Positions 1 to 8,262 of a DNA stretch of 64,000 nucleotides are shown here, one piece after another; position 1 is the stretch's first letter; every line of letters begins with the position of its first letter. Below the pieces are notes generated by a model. That model was not told the DNA's origin, searched no databases, and saw only the letters and a program-made list of their open reading frames with translations. Origin of the DNA: RGIG5612 sp050944475. Lineage in GTDB: Bacteria > Bacillota > Clostridia > Lachnospirales > Lachnospiraceae. Where the stretch lies: positions 240,297-304,296 of the forward strand of contig JBMNRD010000002.1 in the NCBI GenBank assembly GCA_050944475.1, read 5' to 3'. The position numbers and the translations under genes were made by a program.

Positions 1-83
1 TACGCTAATAAGACTGTCTTGCAACATTCCTAATTGATTATTTTATATCATTCCCATAAAAAAGTAAACCATGATAAATATGG

Positions 84-620
84 TTACAGACGCAGTTTTG
101 AAAGAACTTTATTGACAGGATGAAAAAGAATCAGGCAGATTACAAAATTCCCCACACAATGGACTACATCGTACATAAGACCGGCAATCCACCAGGATAT
201 CATCACTTTTAATCCGCCGACGAATAATGTGTAGATTGCGCACAGTGCCCCGAAGAAAAGTCCGAAAAGCCCCGACAGAATGCTGTAAAAGAAAACATTG
301 CGGTTTCCGATTTTTCTTGTCAGCATGACAACTACCACCAGAATCGGCCATACATAATAATATGTCACCGTCCACGGGCCAAAGCCGAAGTATATACATT
401 CAAGTGTGGCAAAAACGAGGGTTACCGGAATCACCTTCCACTCGAAAAACAAGGTAAAAATGATTATCATAAATGAAACCACTTCAATGTTGGGCAGTGC
501 ATCCAGAGCCCTTTTTCCGGCCTCAAGAAGCACCACCATAATGGCCATATACGCAATGTCTATGGCCTTGAAGTAGCCTGCTTTGCGGGTATTACCGTTT
601 GTTTTGATTTCATTCGCCAT
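84..620 (-). CDS. ECF transporter S component, probably for cobalamin or a cobamide precursor
   Basis: A 178-residue, very hydrophobic protein with about five to six membrane segments (for example around residues 27-45, 48-65 and 85-100). It has the size and the short charged N-terminus typical of substrate-binding S components of energy-coupling-factor transporters. It lies 57 bp downstream of a DUF4430 protein gene, and both follow a cobalamin riboswitch, so cobalamin or a precursor is the likely substrate. That is inference from context, because S-component sequences do not show the ligand reliably. No ECF ATPase or T subunit is visible here. They may lie beyond the left edge or be shared from elsewhere in the genome. 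ATG at 618-620; the ribosome binding site is weak. Confidence 0.75.
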   Translation of the reverse strand: MANEIKTNGNTRKAGYFKAIDIAYMAIMVVLLEAGKRALDALPNIEVVSFMIIIFTLFFEWKVIPVTLVFATLECIYFGFGPWTVTYYYVWPILVVVVMLTRKIGNRNVFFYSILSGLFGLFFGALCAIYTLFVGGLKVMISWWIAGLMYDVVHCVGNFVICLILFHPVNKVLSKLRL

Positions 621-636
621 TTATATGAGTCCGCTT

Positions 637-673
637 AACGGGTCCGGGCGGCAAATAGCCTTCCGAACCCGTT
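637..673 (-). other. Intergenic stem-loop between the DUF4430 and ECF-S genes
   Basis: AACGGGTTCGG (663-673, minus strand) pairs almost perfectly with CCGGACCCGTT (637-647), giving an 11-bp stem. No T-run follows, so it looks more like an mRNA processing or stabilising hairpin that could set the ratio of the two cistrons than a terminator. Confidence 0.5.
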
Positions 674-677
674 GTCT

Positions 678-1091
678 TTAATAGGTTTCGTAAGCCAGCT
701 TGTATGCGTCGCCATCCGTTACCGGCTGAGATTCCGCGCCATACATGCCATACTCATCGTTGACATATATTGCCCAGTAGGCAGAGCCCTTATTGAAATC
801 AGCCTCCAGCCCGTTAACCGTGAAAATAGTAAATCCGTACACTCCGTCTTCCCCGTCAAATGTAAAATCCTCTTCTTCAGCCAGTTCCTCCATCAGGCCG
901 ATTAAAAATTCGGCATCGGTTTTTCCTTTATAGGTCACTTCGGCACTTTCGTCATCAACCACAGTCAGTGTGTATGCTTTGCTTCCCTGATTCGCCTTTG
1001 GCCCCATTGTGAAGTAGATAGCCAGAAACGCGCCCACCAACGCCACCAAAACAACAAGTCCAATGATGATGTTTCTTCTTTTTTTATTCAT
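678..1091 (-). CDS. DUF4430 (transcobalamin-like C-terminal domain) membrane-anchored protein
   Basis: A 137-residue protein with an N-terminal Lys/Arg-rich stretch, one membrane segment (residues about 9-27) and an extracellular domain. The C-terminal half has the pattern of the DUF4430 family (PF14478): a YWAIYVND block and a GDAYKLAYE ending. The fold is related to the cobalamin-binding C-terminal domain of transcobalamin/intrinsic factor. Start chosen at ATG 1091 because GGAGGAGAAC lies directly upstream; an in-frame ATG at 1121 lies in the riboswitch terminator hairpin. With the riboswitch and the downstream ECF S component, a role in capturing a corrinoid at the cell surface is a reasonable inference. 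Binding itself cannot be read from the sequence. Confidence 0.75.
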   Translation of the reverse strand: MNKKRRNIIIGLVVLVALVGAFLAIYFTMGPKANQGSKAYTLTVVDDESAEVTYKGKTDAEFLIGLMEELAEEEDFTFDGEDGVYGFTIFTVNGLEADFNKGSAYWAIYVNDEYGMYGAESQPVTDGDAYKLAYETY

Positions 1092-1101
1092 GTTCTCCTC
1101 C

Positions 1102-1130
1102 AAAAAAAAATCCCCGGCCACTGCCGGGGT
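1102..1130 (-). terminator. Riboswitch expression-platform terminator
   Basis: CCCCGGCAGTGGCCGGGG hairpin (1112-1129) followed by nine U (1102-1110) immediately before the GGAGG ribosome binding site of the DUF4430 gene. Its position points to transcriptional OFF control by the cobalamin aptamer just upstream. Confidence 0.85.
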
Positions 1131-1202
1131 TAATCAAAAAGCAAGCTCTTCAATAGATTGAATCCTTGCAATTCGTGCACCAGTTACTCGTGGCTCAAGC
1201 AC

Positions 1203-1356
1203 AATTACGGGCAGGTCTCCTGGCTGGCATATTGGCACATTTCCCCTTCCCGGTTTCCCAGTGGCAAACGGAAATGCTAAATGCTTACAGTGACGAGTTC
1301 GCACAGGCCTTTCACCTGTTTCCCTTTTCATCCGGCATAGCCGGACACCCGTAATT
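1203..1356 (-). promoter_or_regulatory. Cobalamin (AdoCbl) riboswitch aptamer
   Basis: The minus strand carries the B12 box AGCCAGGAGACCTGC (1211-1225). Upstream are the other conserved blocks GGGAAACAGGTGAAA and GCCACTGGGAAACCGGGAAG. The ends AATTACGGG (1348-1356) and CCCGTAATT (1203-1211) form a perfect 9-bp P1 helix. A rho-independent terminator lies about 75 nt downstream, ahead of the first gene, so cobalamin binding should reduce expression of the DUF4430/ECF-S pair. Confidence 0.95.
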
Positions 1357-1676
1357 ATCATATTTTGTTATCACCCGAGGCCACACATCCTCTGTACTGC
1401 TTAAAGATATACATTCTCGGTTATTCAAAGACATACATCCTTTGAATCATATTATACGTCCTGCAAACCCAAAAATCAAGACGCATTGATGTTATGTCGG
1501 CTTCATAAATTATTAAGGTTGCCGATTAAAGGGTCAAAGCATTACAAAAAGGCTTCAACAGCGCATTTACTTTTTTTGAAATTTGTAGTATCATTTTTAC
1601 GACTTTATTTTTACCAATATTTGCTGATACCTGCCGGCATTTCAGGTTGGTTATTTACTTAAAGGAGATACCGTAA
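1357..1676. other. Intergenic region upstream of the riboswitch and of the HTH-UGDH gene
   Basis: No gene seen. For the plus-strand gene, TTTACT and TATCAT spaced 17 bp apart near 1568-1596 form a possible promoter. The leader then runs about 75 nt to an AAAGGAGATACCGTAA ribosome binding site before ATG 1677. The minus-strand promoter of the riboswitch transcript must also lie here but was not pinned down. Confidence 0.4.
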
Positions 1677-3119
1677 ATGAAGAAGTTTTCGCATGAAGCA
1701 CTGGCGGCTGTTATCCGTTCAAAAAGAAAGGAAAAGCGCATCACTCAAGATGGTCTGAGCAAGCTGACAGGCATTAACAGAATGATGATCGGAAGGGCAG
1801 AAAGGCAGAGCTTTACCCCCTCCATTGCACAACTTGAAAAGCTTTCTCAAGTATTGGATTTTGACATAGATGACTTGTTTGTAGAAACCTGCGAGGATCC
1901 TTATGAAAAAAGCGCTCTTCCCCGAATGAAAATCACCGTTGCCGGTGTCGGCTATGTGGGCCTGTCCCTGGCTGTTTTGCTGTCCCAGAATAATGACGTC
2001 GTCGCAATTACCACAACCCCTTCCAAAGCTGATAAACTTAACAGCTTCATCAGTCCCATTCAGGATGATGAGATCGAGCGTTTCTTTGAGGAGGCCCGGT
2101 GCGGCAAAAGGGAACTTTCCTTTTCCGCCACAACTGACAAGGAAAAAGCCTACCGGTTCGGAGACATTATCATCATAGCAACTTCCACAAATTATGACGA
2201 TTTAGGCCAGCATTTTGACACCTCTGCCGTGGAGGACGCAATTGAATGTGCCCTTAAATATAATCCGGATGCCCTCGTTGTCATCAAGTCCACTGTTCCC
2301 GTCGGCTATACCGAGAGTGTGAAGAAAAAATACGGGGCGGACAATATTATTTTCAGTCCCGAATTTCTCAGGGAAAGCAAGGCTCTTTATGACAACCTCT
2401 ACCCTTCCCGCATTGTCGTTGGCGCTTCCGAATCCATGCGCGATAAGGCGGAGCTCTTTGCGCGGCTTTTGAAATCCGGCGCTCTTGACAAGAACGTCCA
2501 GATTCTCCTCTGTCCTCCCACGGAGGCTGAGGCCATTAAGCTTTTTTCAAACACATATCTTGCAATCAGAGTGTCCTACTTCAACGAGCTTGATACCTAC
2601 GCCCAGACAAAGGGGCTCGATACCCGTTCAATCATCGAAGGTGTCTGCCTCGATCCGCGAATCGGCGACCACTACAATAACCCCTCCTTCGGGTACGGAG
2701 GCTATTGCCTGCCAAAGGACACCAAGCAGTTGTTGGCCAATTATAAGGACGTTCCACAGAATCTGATTGAAGCCGTGGTTAATTCCAACACAACCAGAAA
2801 GGACTTCATTGCCTTTTCTATAATAGATATGAATCCCGGGTGCGTGGGAATATACCGGCTGGCCATGAAGGCCGGGTCGGATAATTTCCGCTCATCGGCC
2901 ATTCAAGGTGTCATGAAGCGCATTAAGGCCAAGGGCATTCCCGTCATTGTATACGAACCCACCTTGGAGGACGGCTCAACGTTCTTCGGCTCCGAGGTAA
3001 TAAACGACATAAAAAAATTCAAGAAAAAGGCCGATATCATTCTTGCTAACAGATATGAACCGGCCCTTGATGATGCAATAGACAAAGTTTATACAAGGGA
3101 TTTATACTTCAGAGATTAA
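1677..3119 (+). CDS. XRE-type helix-turn-helix fused to UDP-glucose/nucleotide-sugar 6-dehydrogenase
   Basis: A 480-residue protein in two parts. Residues about 6-68 form an XRE/HTH_3 domain (TQDGLSKLTGINRMMIGRAE helices). From Met84 it is a full nucleotide-sugar dehydrogenase: NAD-binding GVGYVGLSLAVLLS at 91-104, then the central and UDP-binding domains, with catalytic Cys344 in FGYGGYCLPKDTKQ. The enzyme family oxidises UDP-glucose (or a related NDP-sugar) to the uronic acid using NAD, for surface polysaccharide synthesis. The start is fixed by AAAGGAG before 1677. The internal ATG at 1926 has no ribosome binding site, so the HTH is part of the product. It could be an enzyme that also binds DNA. 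The exact sugar is not certain. Confidence 0.88.
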   Translation: MKKFSHEALAAVIRSKRKEKRITQDGLSKLTGINRMMIGRAERQSFTPSIAQLEKLSQVLDFDIDDLFVETCEDPYEKSALPRMKITVAGVGYVGLSLAVLLSQNNDVVAITTTPSKADKLNSFISPIQDDEIERFFEEARCGKRELSFSATTDKEKAYRFGDIIIIATSTNYDDLGQHFDTSAVEDAIECALKYNPDALVVIKSTVPVGYTESVKKKYGADNIIFSPEFLRESKALYDNLYPSRIVVGASESMRDKAELFARLLKSGALDKNVQILLCPPTEAEAIKLFSNTYLAIRVSYFNELDTYAQTKGLDTRSIIEGVCLDPRIGDHYNNPSFGYGGYCLPKDTKQLLANYKDVPQNLIEAVVNSNTTRKDFIAFSIIDMNPGCVGIYRLAMKAGSDNFRSSAIQGVMKRIKAKGIPVIVYEPTLEDGSTFFGSEVINDIKKFKKKADIILANRYEPALDDAIDKVYTRDLYFRD

Positions 3120-3140
3120 ATTATTAAGCGAAATATTTAG

Positions 3141-3174
3141 CGGATTGCCCTTTCCGGGGGGAATCCGTTTTTTT
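3141..3174 (+). terminator. Rho-independent terminator after the HTH-UGDH gene
   Basis: CGGATT/AATCCG stem with a GC-rich interior followed by seven T. It lies between convergent genes. Confidence 0.8.
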
Positions 3175-4186
3175 ATTCCTGCTCTTCATAAATTATTGAT
3201 TTGAGCCTTTCCGACGCAGCTTTGAGATCATAAATCCACACCCATTGGTATTCGTTCCACTCCCAATCGGGATTCTGCTCCCAGCCTCCCACGAGGTCTG
3301 TTTCAAACTCCTCATCCGGAATCGTATATTTTGTCATTTTCAGATTTTGAACATCCATGGAAGCCAGGTATATCATATCCGAATAGGTTAATGTGGTTTC
3401 AAGACAATTAAGTGTACGTCTGATAATTGACGGATACCGGTATTTGGGTATTGTACGTATTTTTGCAAGCATCCCCTCAATTACCGTTTGCTGACGCGAG
3501 ACCCTTATGTGCTCGCCATCATTTTCAATAGCGGAGCGAATCCGGGAAAATGCCACGGCCTGAGGGCCGTTAAGCACATTCAGTCCCTCAACGGCATCGT
3601 AACCTTCATAGCCCAACTTAGCCGAGCCTTCATTGACCTTTTGCGCTTCTTCCGCGAGCAGTTCAACCTCTACTCCTCCCAAGGAATCCACAATGCCGGC
3701 AATTCCTTCAAAATCCATAGTAATAAACTGGTTGAAGTTCGTGTTAAAGTTCCTGTTTATTGTTCTGACTGCGAAGGCCGAACCGCCCCATTTATACGCA
3801 TAGCCGATTTTGGTTTCGTACTCACACCCCTCAATGGCAACTTTACTGTCCCTGAGCAATGAAATAAGCTTCAAAGTATTCTCACCTTTGTTAAAAGAAA
3901 GAATCATTATGACATCGCTGCGGTTTTCCTCCTCGTCAATTCCCAGGAAAACAATGTTCATGATATCGGGCTTTTTAAAAAAGGAGATTACTCCTCCGGG
4001 CCCTCTGTCCTCTTCGGCAATTCCAAAATCCTCATCGCTGACTTCGGTCCTTGTAAAATCCTCTGTCATATATACGCTCAATACGGCTATCGCTGCGACT
4101 ATAATTGCAACCGTCACGAGAAGAACGGTTATTACTGTCCTCAGCGGTTTTCTATTCCTGCGTTTTATTGTCGGTGTTCTTTTCAT
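3173..4186 (-). CDS. LytR-CpsA-Psr (LCP) family cell-wall polymer ligase
   Basis: A 337-residue single-pass membrane protein. It has a basic cytoplasmic tail, a membrane helix (about residues 17-40) and an extracellular LCP domain with NIVFLGIDEEENRSDVIMIL near residues 75-95, LRDS, and the SLGGVEVEL and NGPQAVAFSRIR blocks. LCP proteins transfer undecaprenyl-linked glycopolymers onto peptidoglycan or protein. Start chosen at ATG 4186 with AAGGA about 11 nt upstream; an in-frame TTG at 4216 has no ribosome binding site. It faces the HTH-UGDH gene, another surface-glycan function. Confidence 0.88.
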   Translation of the reverse strand: MKRTPTIKRRNRKPLRTVITVLLVTVAIIVAAIAVLSVYMTEDFTRTEVSDEDFGIAEEDRGPGGVISFFKKPDIMNIVFLGIDEEENRSDVIMILSFNKGENTLKLISLLRDSKVAIEGCEYETKIGYAYKWGGSAFAVRTINRNFNTNFNQFITMDFEGIAGIVDSLGGVEVELLAEEAQKVNEGSAKLGYEGYDAVEGLNVLNGPQAVAFSRIRSAIENDGEHIRVSRQQTVIEGMLAKIRTIPKYRYPSIIRRTLNCLETTLTYSDMIYLASMDVQNLKMTKYTIPDEEFETDLVGGWEQNPDWEWNEYQWVWIYDLKAASERLKSIIYEEQE

Positions 4187-4308
4187 CTGTGATGTTATCC
4201 TTATTGGTCTGCGCAATACGCCGCAAATACATCAATCTTAAATTGTTCCGAAATATAAGAGCCGGGGCTCGCCGGCACCATGCTTTTGAGCTTATGCAAT
4301 GCGTTTAC

Positions 4309-4337
4309 ATGATAACACGAATTTGTTTTTTTGTCAT
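4309..4337 (-). promoter_or_regulatory. Promoter of the LCP gene
   Basis: ATGACA (-35, 4332-4337) and TATCAT (-10, 4309-4314) with 17-bp spacing. The leader is about 115 nt and contains a GC-rich hairpin near 4262-4277. Confidence 0.55.
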
Positions 4338-4431
4338 TTCCGGCACTCGCAAAGTACAACGAAATAAAAAATTTTTCGGCAACAATAACGCAGCAATCAA
4401 TCCGGGATAAGTTCCGTATTTCTGTTCTTTC

Positions 4432-4460
4432 AAAAAAAGAAGTCTAAAAGACCTCTTTTT
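4432..4460 (-). terminator. Terminator after tRNA-Pro
   Basis: AAGAGGTCT/AGACTTCTT hairpin followed by a T-run on the minus strand, about 10 nt after the tRNA 3' end. Confidence 0.75.
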
Positions 4461-4468
4461 CTGAAGAA

Positions 4469-4542
4469 TCGGGGTGACAGGATTTGAACCTGCGGCCTCT
4501 AAGTCCCGAACCTAGCGCTCTACCAAGCTGAGCCACACCCCG
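4469..4542 (-). tRNA. tRNA-Pro(CGG)
   Basis: A full cloverleaf on the minus strand. The acceptor CGGGGTG pairs with CACCCCG, the D-stem is GCTC/GAGC, the anticodon loop is TTCGGGA (anticodon CGG) and the T-arm is GCAGG-TTCAAAT-CCTGT. The 3' CCA is not encoded. A TATAAT with an extended-type TG lies at 4557-4562. Confidence 0.93.
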
Positions 4543-4685
4543 TAAACATCTGTGCCATTATACCACGTGATTTATTTTTTGCCACATTTTTTTATTATTC
4601 TTTCTTTTTTTGCGAAAAAGGCAGATATTTACACCTAAAAATATGTTGCTTCGCCATTGACAGACTCAACATGAGCCGGGAACGA

Positions 4686-5993
4686 TTATGACTCCTTGAA
4701 ATCAAACTTTCTTCGCCCTTCAGCATAATCGCCCACAATATGTCCGTCCCCGTAAAGCCGGTATTTATAGGTCACAAGACCCTCCAGCCCCACCGGTCCC
4801 CGGGCATGGATTTTCCCTGTGGATATCCCTACCTCCGCACCAAGCCCGTACCTGAATCCGTCGGCAAACCTTGTTGAGCAGTTGGCATAAACATCCGCGG
4901 AATCAACCAGCCGCATGAAAGTATCAATGTTTTCCGAATCTGATGAGATGATGCAATCGGTATGGTGTGAACCGAAACTGTTAATATGCTGTACAGCCTC
5001 CAAAACATCTTCAACAATTTTTATTGAGATCTCTTTGTCAAGATATTCGCGACCAAAGTCATCTTCCGATATCACGGTCATATCCGGTATGTTCTCAGGG
5101 TTGTGTTCTTTCAGGATTTCTACGACCTCGGCGCTGACATTAAGCTTCACGCCCGCCTTTGCGAGGGCATTAACAAGACTTAAAAGCAGCGGACCGCTCG
5201 CCGCTTTTCGGTTAACAAGCAGAGTCTCCGTGGCATTACACGCGGCAGTATATTGAGTCTTGGCATCAACAACAATCCTGATTGCCTTTTCAAGGTCGCA
5301 CCGCTCATCCACATATGTGTGGCACACGCCGTCAGCATGACCCATAACGGGAATTTTTGTGTTGTCCATTATGTACCTGACAAATTCGTTTGAGCCGCGC
5401 GGAATCAGCAGGTCCACATAATCGTGACATTGAAGCAGCTCGCTTATTTCATTGTGCTGCTCAGCTTGAAGAAGACATTCTGAAGGAAGACCTTCTCCGG
5501 CTGCAGCATCGTGTATAAGATTGAAAAGCACTTTATTGCTGGCGGCAGTTTCCCGTCCTCCCTTAAGGATTGCACAATTTCCGCTTTTGATACACAAGCA
5601 GGAAATCTGCACAAGTGCATCAGGCCTTGCCTCGAAAATAACTCCTATTACACCAATGGGACAGGTAACACGGAAAAGCTGCAGGCCCTCGTCAAGCTGC
5701 CTTGCAAGCGTTGTCATTCCGATTGGGTCAGGCAGGCCGATTAACTGGTCAATTCCGTCTATGCAGTCGGCAAGTTTTTGCTCGTCAAATTTCAATCTTT
5801 TGACTATAGCCTCAGTAATGCCGGCGGAAGCCGCCGCCTCAAGATCGGCCATGTTTGCCTCAAAAATGACCGTCTTATTGCCAAGAAGGGCCGTCTTCAC
5901 CGCCATCAACGCACGGTTTCTCTCTTCTTCGCTTGTTGCTGCGACAAACGGCGATGCCAGTTTCATTTTCCTTACTTCGGCTTTTATATTCAT
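4686..5993 (-). CDS. proA: Glutamate-5-semialdehyde dehydrogenase (gamma-glutamyl phosphate reductase)
   Basis: A 435-residue cytoplasmic enzyme. It reduces gamma-glutamyl phosphate with NADPH in the second step of proline synthesis. Family marks are VIFEARPDALVQISCLCIKSGN (about 117-138), ILKGGRETAASN, LIPRGSNEFVRYI and the catalytic-Cys block TAACNATETLL (about 257-266). The length is slightly longer than usual (about 415). proB, which normally lies next to it, is absent here, so it must be elsewhere. The gene is flanked by tRNA-Pro, a suggestive but probably accidental neighbour. Confidence 0.95.
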   Translation of the reverse strand: MNIKAEVRKMKLASPFVAATSEEERNRALMAVKTALLGNKTVIFEANMADLEAAASAGITEAIVKRLKFDEQKLADCIDGIDQLIGLPDPIGMTTLARQLDEGLQLFRVTCPIGVIGVIFEARPDALVQISCLCIKSGNCAILKGGRETAASNKVLFNLIHDAAAGEGLPSECLLQAEQHNEISELLQCHDYVDLLIPRGSNEFVRYIMDNTKIPVMGHADGVCHTYVDERCDLEKAIRIVVDAKTQYTAACNATETLLVNRKAASGPLLLSLVNALAKAGVKLNVSAEVVEILKEHNPENIPDMTVISEDDFGREYLDKEISIKIVEDVLEAVQHINSFGSHHTDCIISSDSENIDTFMRLVDSADVYANCSTRFADGFRYGLGAEVGISTGKIHARGPVGLEGLVTYKYRLYGDGHIVGDYAEGRRKFDFKES

Positions 5994-6105
5994 GTCCGAT
6001 CCTCACATTCTTTTTTACTATATAAAGCATTTTACATTCAATTAACAGGAAGCACAACAACAATTTAAAATGCCTCTTGTCTTAATGTTGCAACATCCTC
6101 ATTGC

Positions 6106-6141
6106 AAAGCAGGGGCCGCCCCAAAGCGGTCCCTGCTTTAT
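6106..6141 (-). terminator. Terminator after hsp20
   Basis: GCAGGG-CCGC / GCGG-CCCTGC hairpin 40 nt past the hsp20 stop. The T-run is short, so confidence is moderate. Confidence 0.6.
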
Positions 6142-6180
6142 TGCTCCCCTGAACTTTTGGGGATGAGTGTACAGATTAAC

Positions 6181-6618
6181 TTAATCGATTGTAATCATCT
6201 TCGGTGGCTCCGGAATCTCCTCCGGCTCCTTGGGGAATTCAAGCTTTAATACCCCGTCGGCATAATGGGCCTTGATGTCTTCCTCTGTCAGATAGTCACC
6301 CACATAGAAGCTTCTCTTGCAAGTGCCTCGGAAGCATTCCCGCCTGATATACTTGCCGCCGTTTTCGGAAATGTTGTCTTCGTCAGACTTAGTGGCGGTA
6401 ACCACGAGATAACCGTCTTTAAGTTCAGCGCTGATGTTCTCCTTGTCAATACCCGGCAACTCAATCTCAAACACAAAATTCTCATCGGTTTCCACTATGT
6501 TGGTATTCATAATCTTGCTGTTGGTGCTGTAGGTCTCGCTTCCGCTGGTCAGAAACGGTGATTTAAACATCTCGTTGAATAAGTTAACCATGCTGTTTCT
6601 TCTTGTTGTTAAATACAT
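6181..6618 (-). CDS. Hsp20/alpha-crystallin small heat-shock protein
   Basis: A 145-residue chaperone. The alpha-crystallin domain starts at about residue 40 (VETDENFVFEIELPGIDKENI) and ends with GVLKLEFPKEPE. A short C-terminal tail with PPKMITID gives the I-x-I type anchor used in oligomer assembly. It acts as an ATP-independent holdase for unfolding proteins. ATG 6618 has AGGAGGACAAAAA upstream. The promoter overlaps a CIRCE element, so HrcA control and heat induction are expected. Confidence 0.95.
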   Translation of the reverse strand: MYLTTRRNSMVNLFNEMFKSPFLTSGSETYSTNSKIMNTNIVETDENFVFEIELPGIDKENISAELKDGYLVVTATKSDEDNISENGGKYIRRECFRGTCKRSFYVGDYLTEEDIKAHYADGVLKLEFPKEPEEIPEPPKMITID

Positions 6619-6686
6619 TTTTTGTCCTCCTTCTAACTTTGTCGGTAGATAGTCTATTGTTGGTTTGTGTCACATTTGTTATATAA

Positions 6687-6715
6687 AGAATAGCACGGAT
6701 TGTTAGCACTGTCAA
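6687..6715 (-). promoter_or_regulatory. hsp20 promoter
   Basis: TTGACA (6710-6715) and TATTCT (6687-6692) with 17-bp spacing. The -35 box lies inside the CIRCE element, so HrcA binding would block RNA polymerase. Confidence 0.8.
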
Positions 6716-6729
6716 GAGATGAGTGCTAA
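6703..6729 (-). promoter_or_regulatory. CIRCE operator (HrcA binding site)
   Basis: TTAGCACTG-N9-GAGTGCTAA. It matches the CIRCE consensus TTAGCACTC-N9-GAGTGCTAA with a single mismatch at the inner base of one arm. Confidence 0.93.
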
Positions 6730-6780
6730 TTATTTTTGTGAAATAATTGTGTCCCCGTTCCGACACTAATAAAAATACAA

Positions 6781-6812
6781 GGAAAGGGCCGCCACAACGT
6801 GGCAGCCCCGTT
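6781..6812 (-). terminator. Terminator after the cold-shock gene
   Basis: GGGGCTGCCAC/GTGGCGGCCC hairpin followed by a short pyrimidine tract on the minus strand. Confidence 0.6.
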
Positions 6813-6874
6813 TACAAGGTCATTCTGTTTCTAACTAAATACAGCATTGCTATTTATAGTTAGTGGCAAACATG

Positions 6875-7075
6875 TTACAGCTTGGTAACGTTTGTAGCCT
6901 GCGGCCCCTTCTCTCCTTCGATGATTTCGAATTCAACTGCAGCGCCCTCCTCGAGCGACTTGAAGCCTTCCTGATTCAGACCGGAATAATGAACGAATAC
7001 GTCCTTGCCTTCCTCGTCACAGATAAAACCGTAACCTTTCTGATTGTTAAACCACTTGACTGTTCCGTTGTGCAT
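6875..7075 (-). CDS. CspA-family cold-shock protein
   Basis: A 66-residue single cold-shock domain with RNP1 KGYGFI (residues 13-18) and RNP2 VFVHYS (about 26-31). It is an RNA/ssDNA chaperone. The ribosome binding site GGAGG lies 9 nt before ATG 7075. It is a stand-alone gene with its own promoter and terminator. Confidence 0.96.
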   Translation of the reverse strand: MHNGTVKWFNNQKGYGFICDEEGKDVFVHYSGLNQEGFKSLEEGAAVEFEIIEGEKGPQATNVTKL

Positions 7076-7121
7076 AATGCAAATCCTCCATATAAATAAT
7101 ACCTGAATTGTGGTCCTTATG

Positions 7122-7150
7122 AATTTAGCACAATCAAGTTATTCTGTCAA
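7122..7150 (-). promoter_or_regulatory. Cold-shock gene promoter
   Basis: TTGACA (7145-7150), 17-bp spacer, TAAATT (7122-7127). The predicted leader is about 40 nt. Confidence 0.8.
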
Positions 7151-7338
7151 CAAAGTTTTTTTTGCAATATTCACAAAAAGCCTGATTTTGTCCCGACGCA
7201 AAAATATTCACTCGGTTCGTTTTATATTTTCGATATGGATAATACTCCCGGGAAATGTTAAAATATTAAGAAATATCGGGATTGTATCACGGCATGCACC
7301 CGGCATTTTGAAAATACTGCTTGTTTTTCGGAGTTTTT

Positions 7339-8262
7339 ATGAGTGATTACATTTTAAGGGCCGTTGCGGCAAATATGAAGATCAGGGCATTTGCCATCGA
7401 CGGGAAGAAAATGGTGGAAAAAGCCAAAGACCTTCACGGTACCAGTCCCGTTATCACCGTTGCACTGGGCCGCCTTCTGATGGGCGGGGCAATGATGGGT
7501 ATCATGATGAAGGGGGAAAAAGATGTTCTGACCTTGCAGGTAAAGGGAGACGGTCCCTCCGGCAAACTGCTTGTAACATCTGATTCACAGGGAAATGTCA
7601 AGGGCTATGCCGACAATCCCGTTGTGATAATTCCTCCAAACTACGCCGGCAAACTCGATGTCGGCGCCGCAATAGGTTGCGGTGAGCTGACCGTCATCAA
7701 GGATCTCGGACTGAAGGAGCCCTATGTCAGCAGCACCCCCCTCGGCACAAGTGAAATTGCCGATGACCTGACTTTCTATTTTGCAAAATCCGAGCAAATC
7801 CCCAGCAGTGTCGCACTGGGAGTTCTTATGAACAATGACAACACTGTTGCTCAAACCGGAGGATTCATTATACAGGTAATGCCCGGAATTGATGATGAAA
7901 TAATCGACCGGCTCGAAACAACCCTTGAGCATCTGCGCCCTATCACCGCAATGATGGATGAGGGAATGTCCCCCGAGGACATTCTTCAGGATATACTGGG
8001 TGATTTCGACCTCGAAATAACCGAGAAGGTCGGCACGCGTTTTTCGTGCAACTGTTCAAAAGAACATGTGGCAAAGGCTTTGGTAAGCATGGGCAAAAAA
8101 GAGCTTTCAGACATTATAGATGCAGGTGAGCCTATAACCGTCAATTGCCATTTCTGCAATTCAAACTACATTTACAGCATTGATGATATTAAAAAACTTC
8201 TGGAATATGCCAAGATTGAAAGCGCGGCGGAAAATATCGGCATCATTGAGAATGGTGAGTAA
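7339..8262 (+). CDS. hslO: Hsp33 redox-regulated holdase chaperone
   Basis: A 307-residue cytoplasmic chaperone activated by oxidation. The C-terminal redox switch is intact: CNC (about residue 235) and CHFC (about 268) form the zinc site. The N-terminal part carries the family pattern from RAVAANMKIRAFAID onward, including GRLLMGGAMMG. Start chosen at ATG 7339 with GGAG 6 nt upstream, rather than the in-frame ATG at 7321. Its last codons overlap the start of the next gene. Confidence 0.95.
   Translation: MSDYILRAVAANMKIRAFAIDGKKMVEKAKDLHGTSPVITVALGRLLMGGAMMGIMMKGEKDVLTLQVKGDGPSGKLLVTSDSQGNVKGYADNPVVIIPPNYAGKLDVGAAIGCGELTVIKDLGLKEPYVSSTPLGTSEIADDLTFYFAKSEQIPSSVALGVLMNNDNTVAQTGGFIIQVMPGIDDEIIDRLETTLEHLRPITAMMDEGMSPEDILQDILGDFDLEITEKVGTRFSCNCSKEHVAKALVSMGKKELSDIIDAGEPITVNCHFCNSNYIYSIDDIKKLLEYAKIESAAENIGIIENGE

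Noticed and set aside
1926..3119. Separate dehydrogenase gene starting at the internal ATG
   Set aside because: No ribosome binding site precedes 1926, while 1677 has AAAGGAG, so the HTH fusion is the real product.
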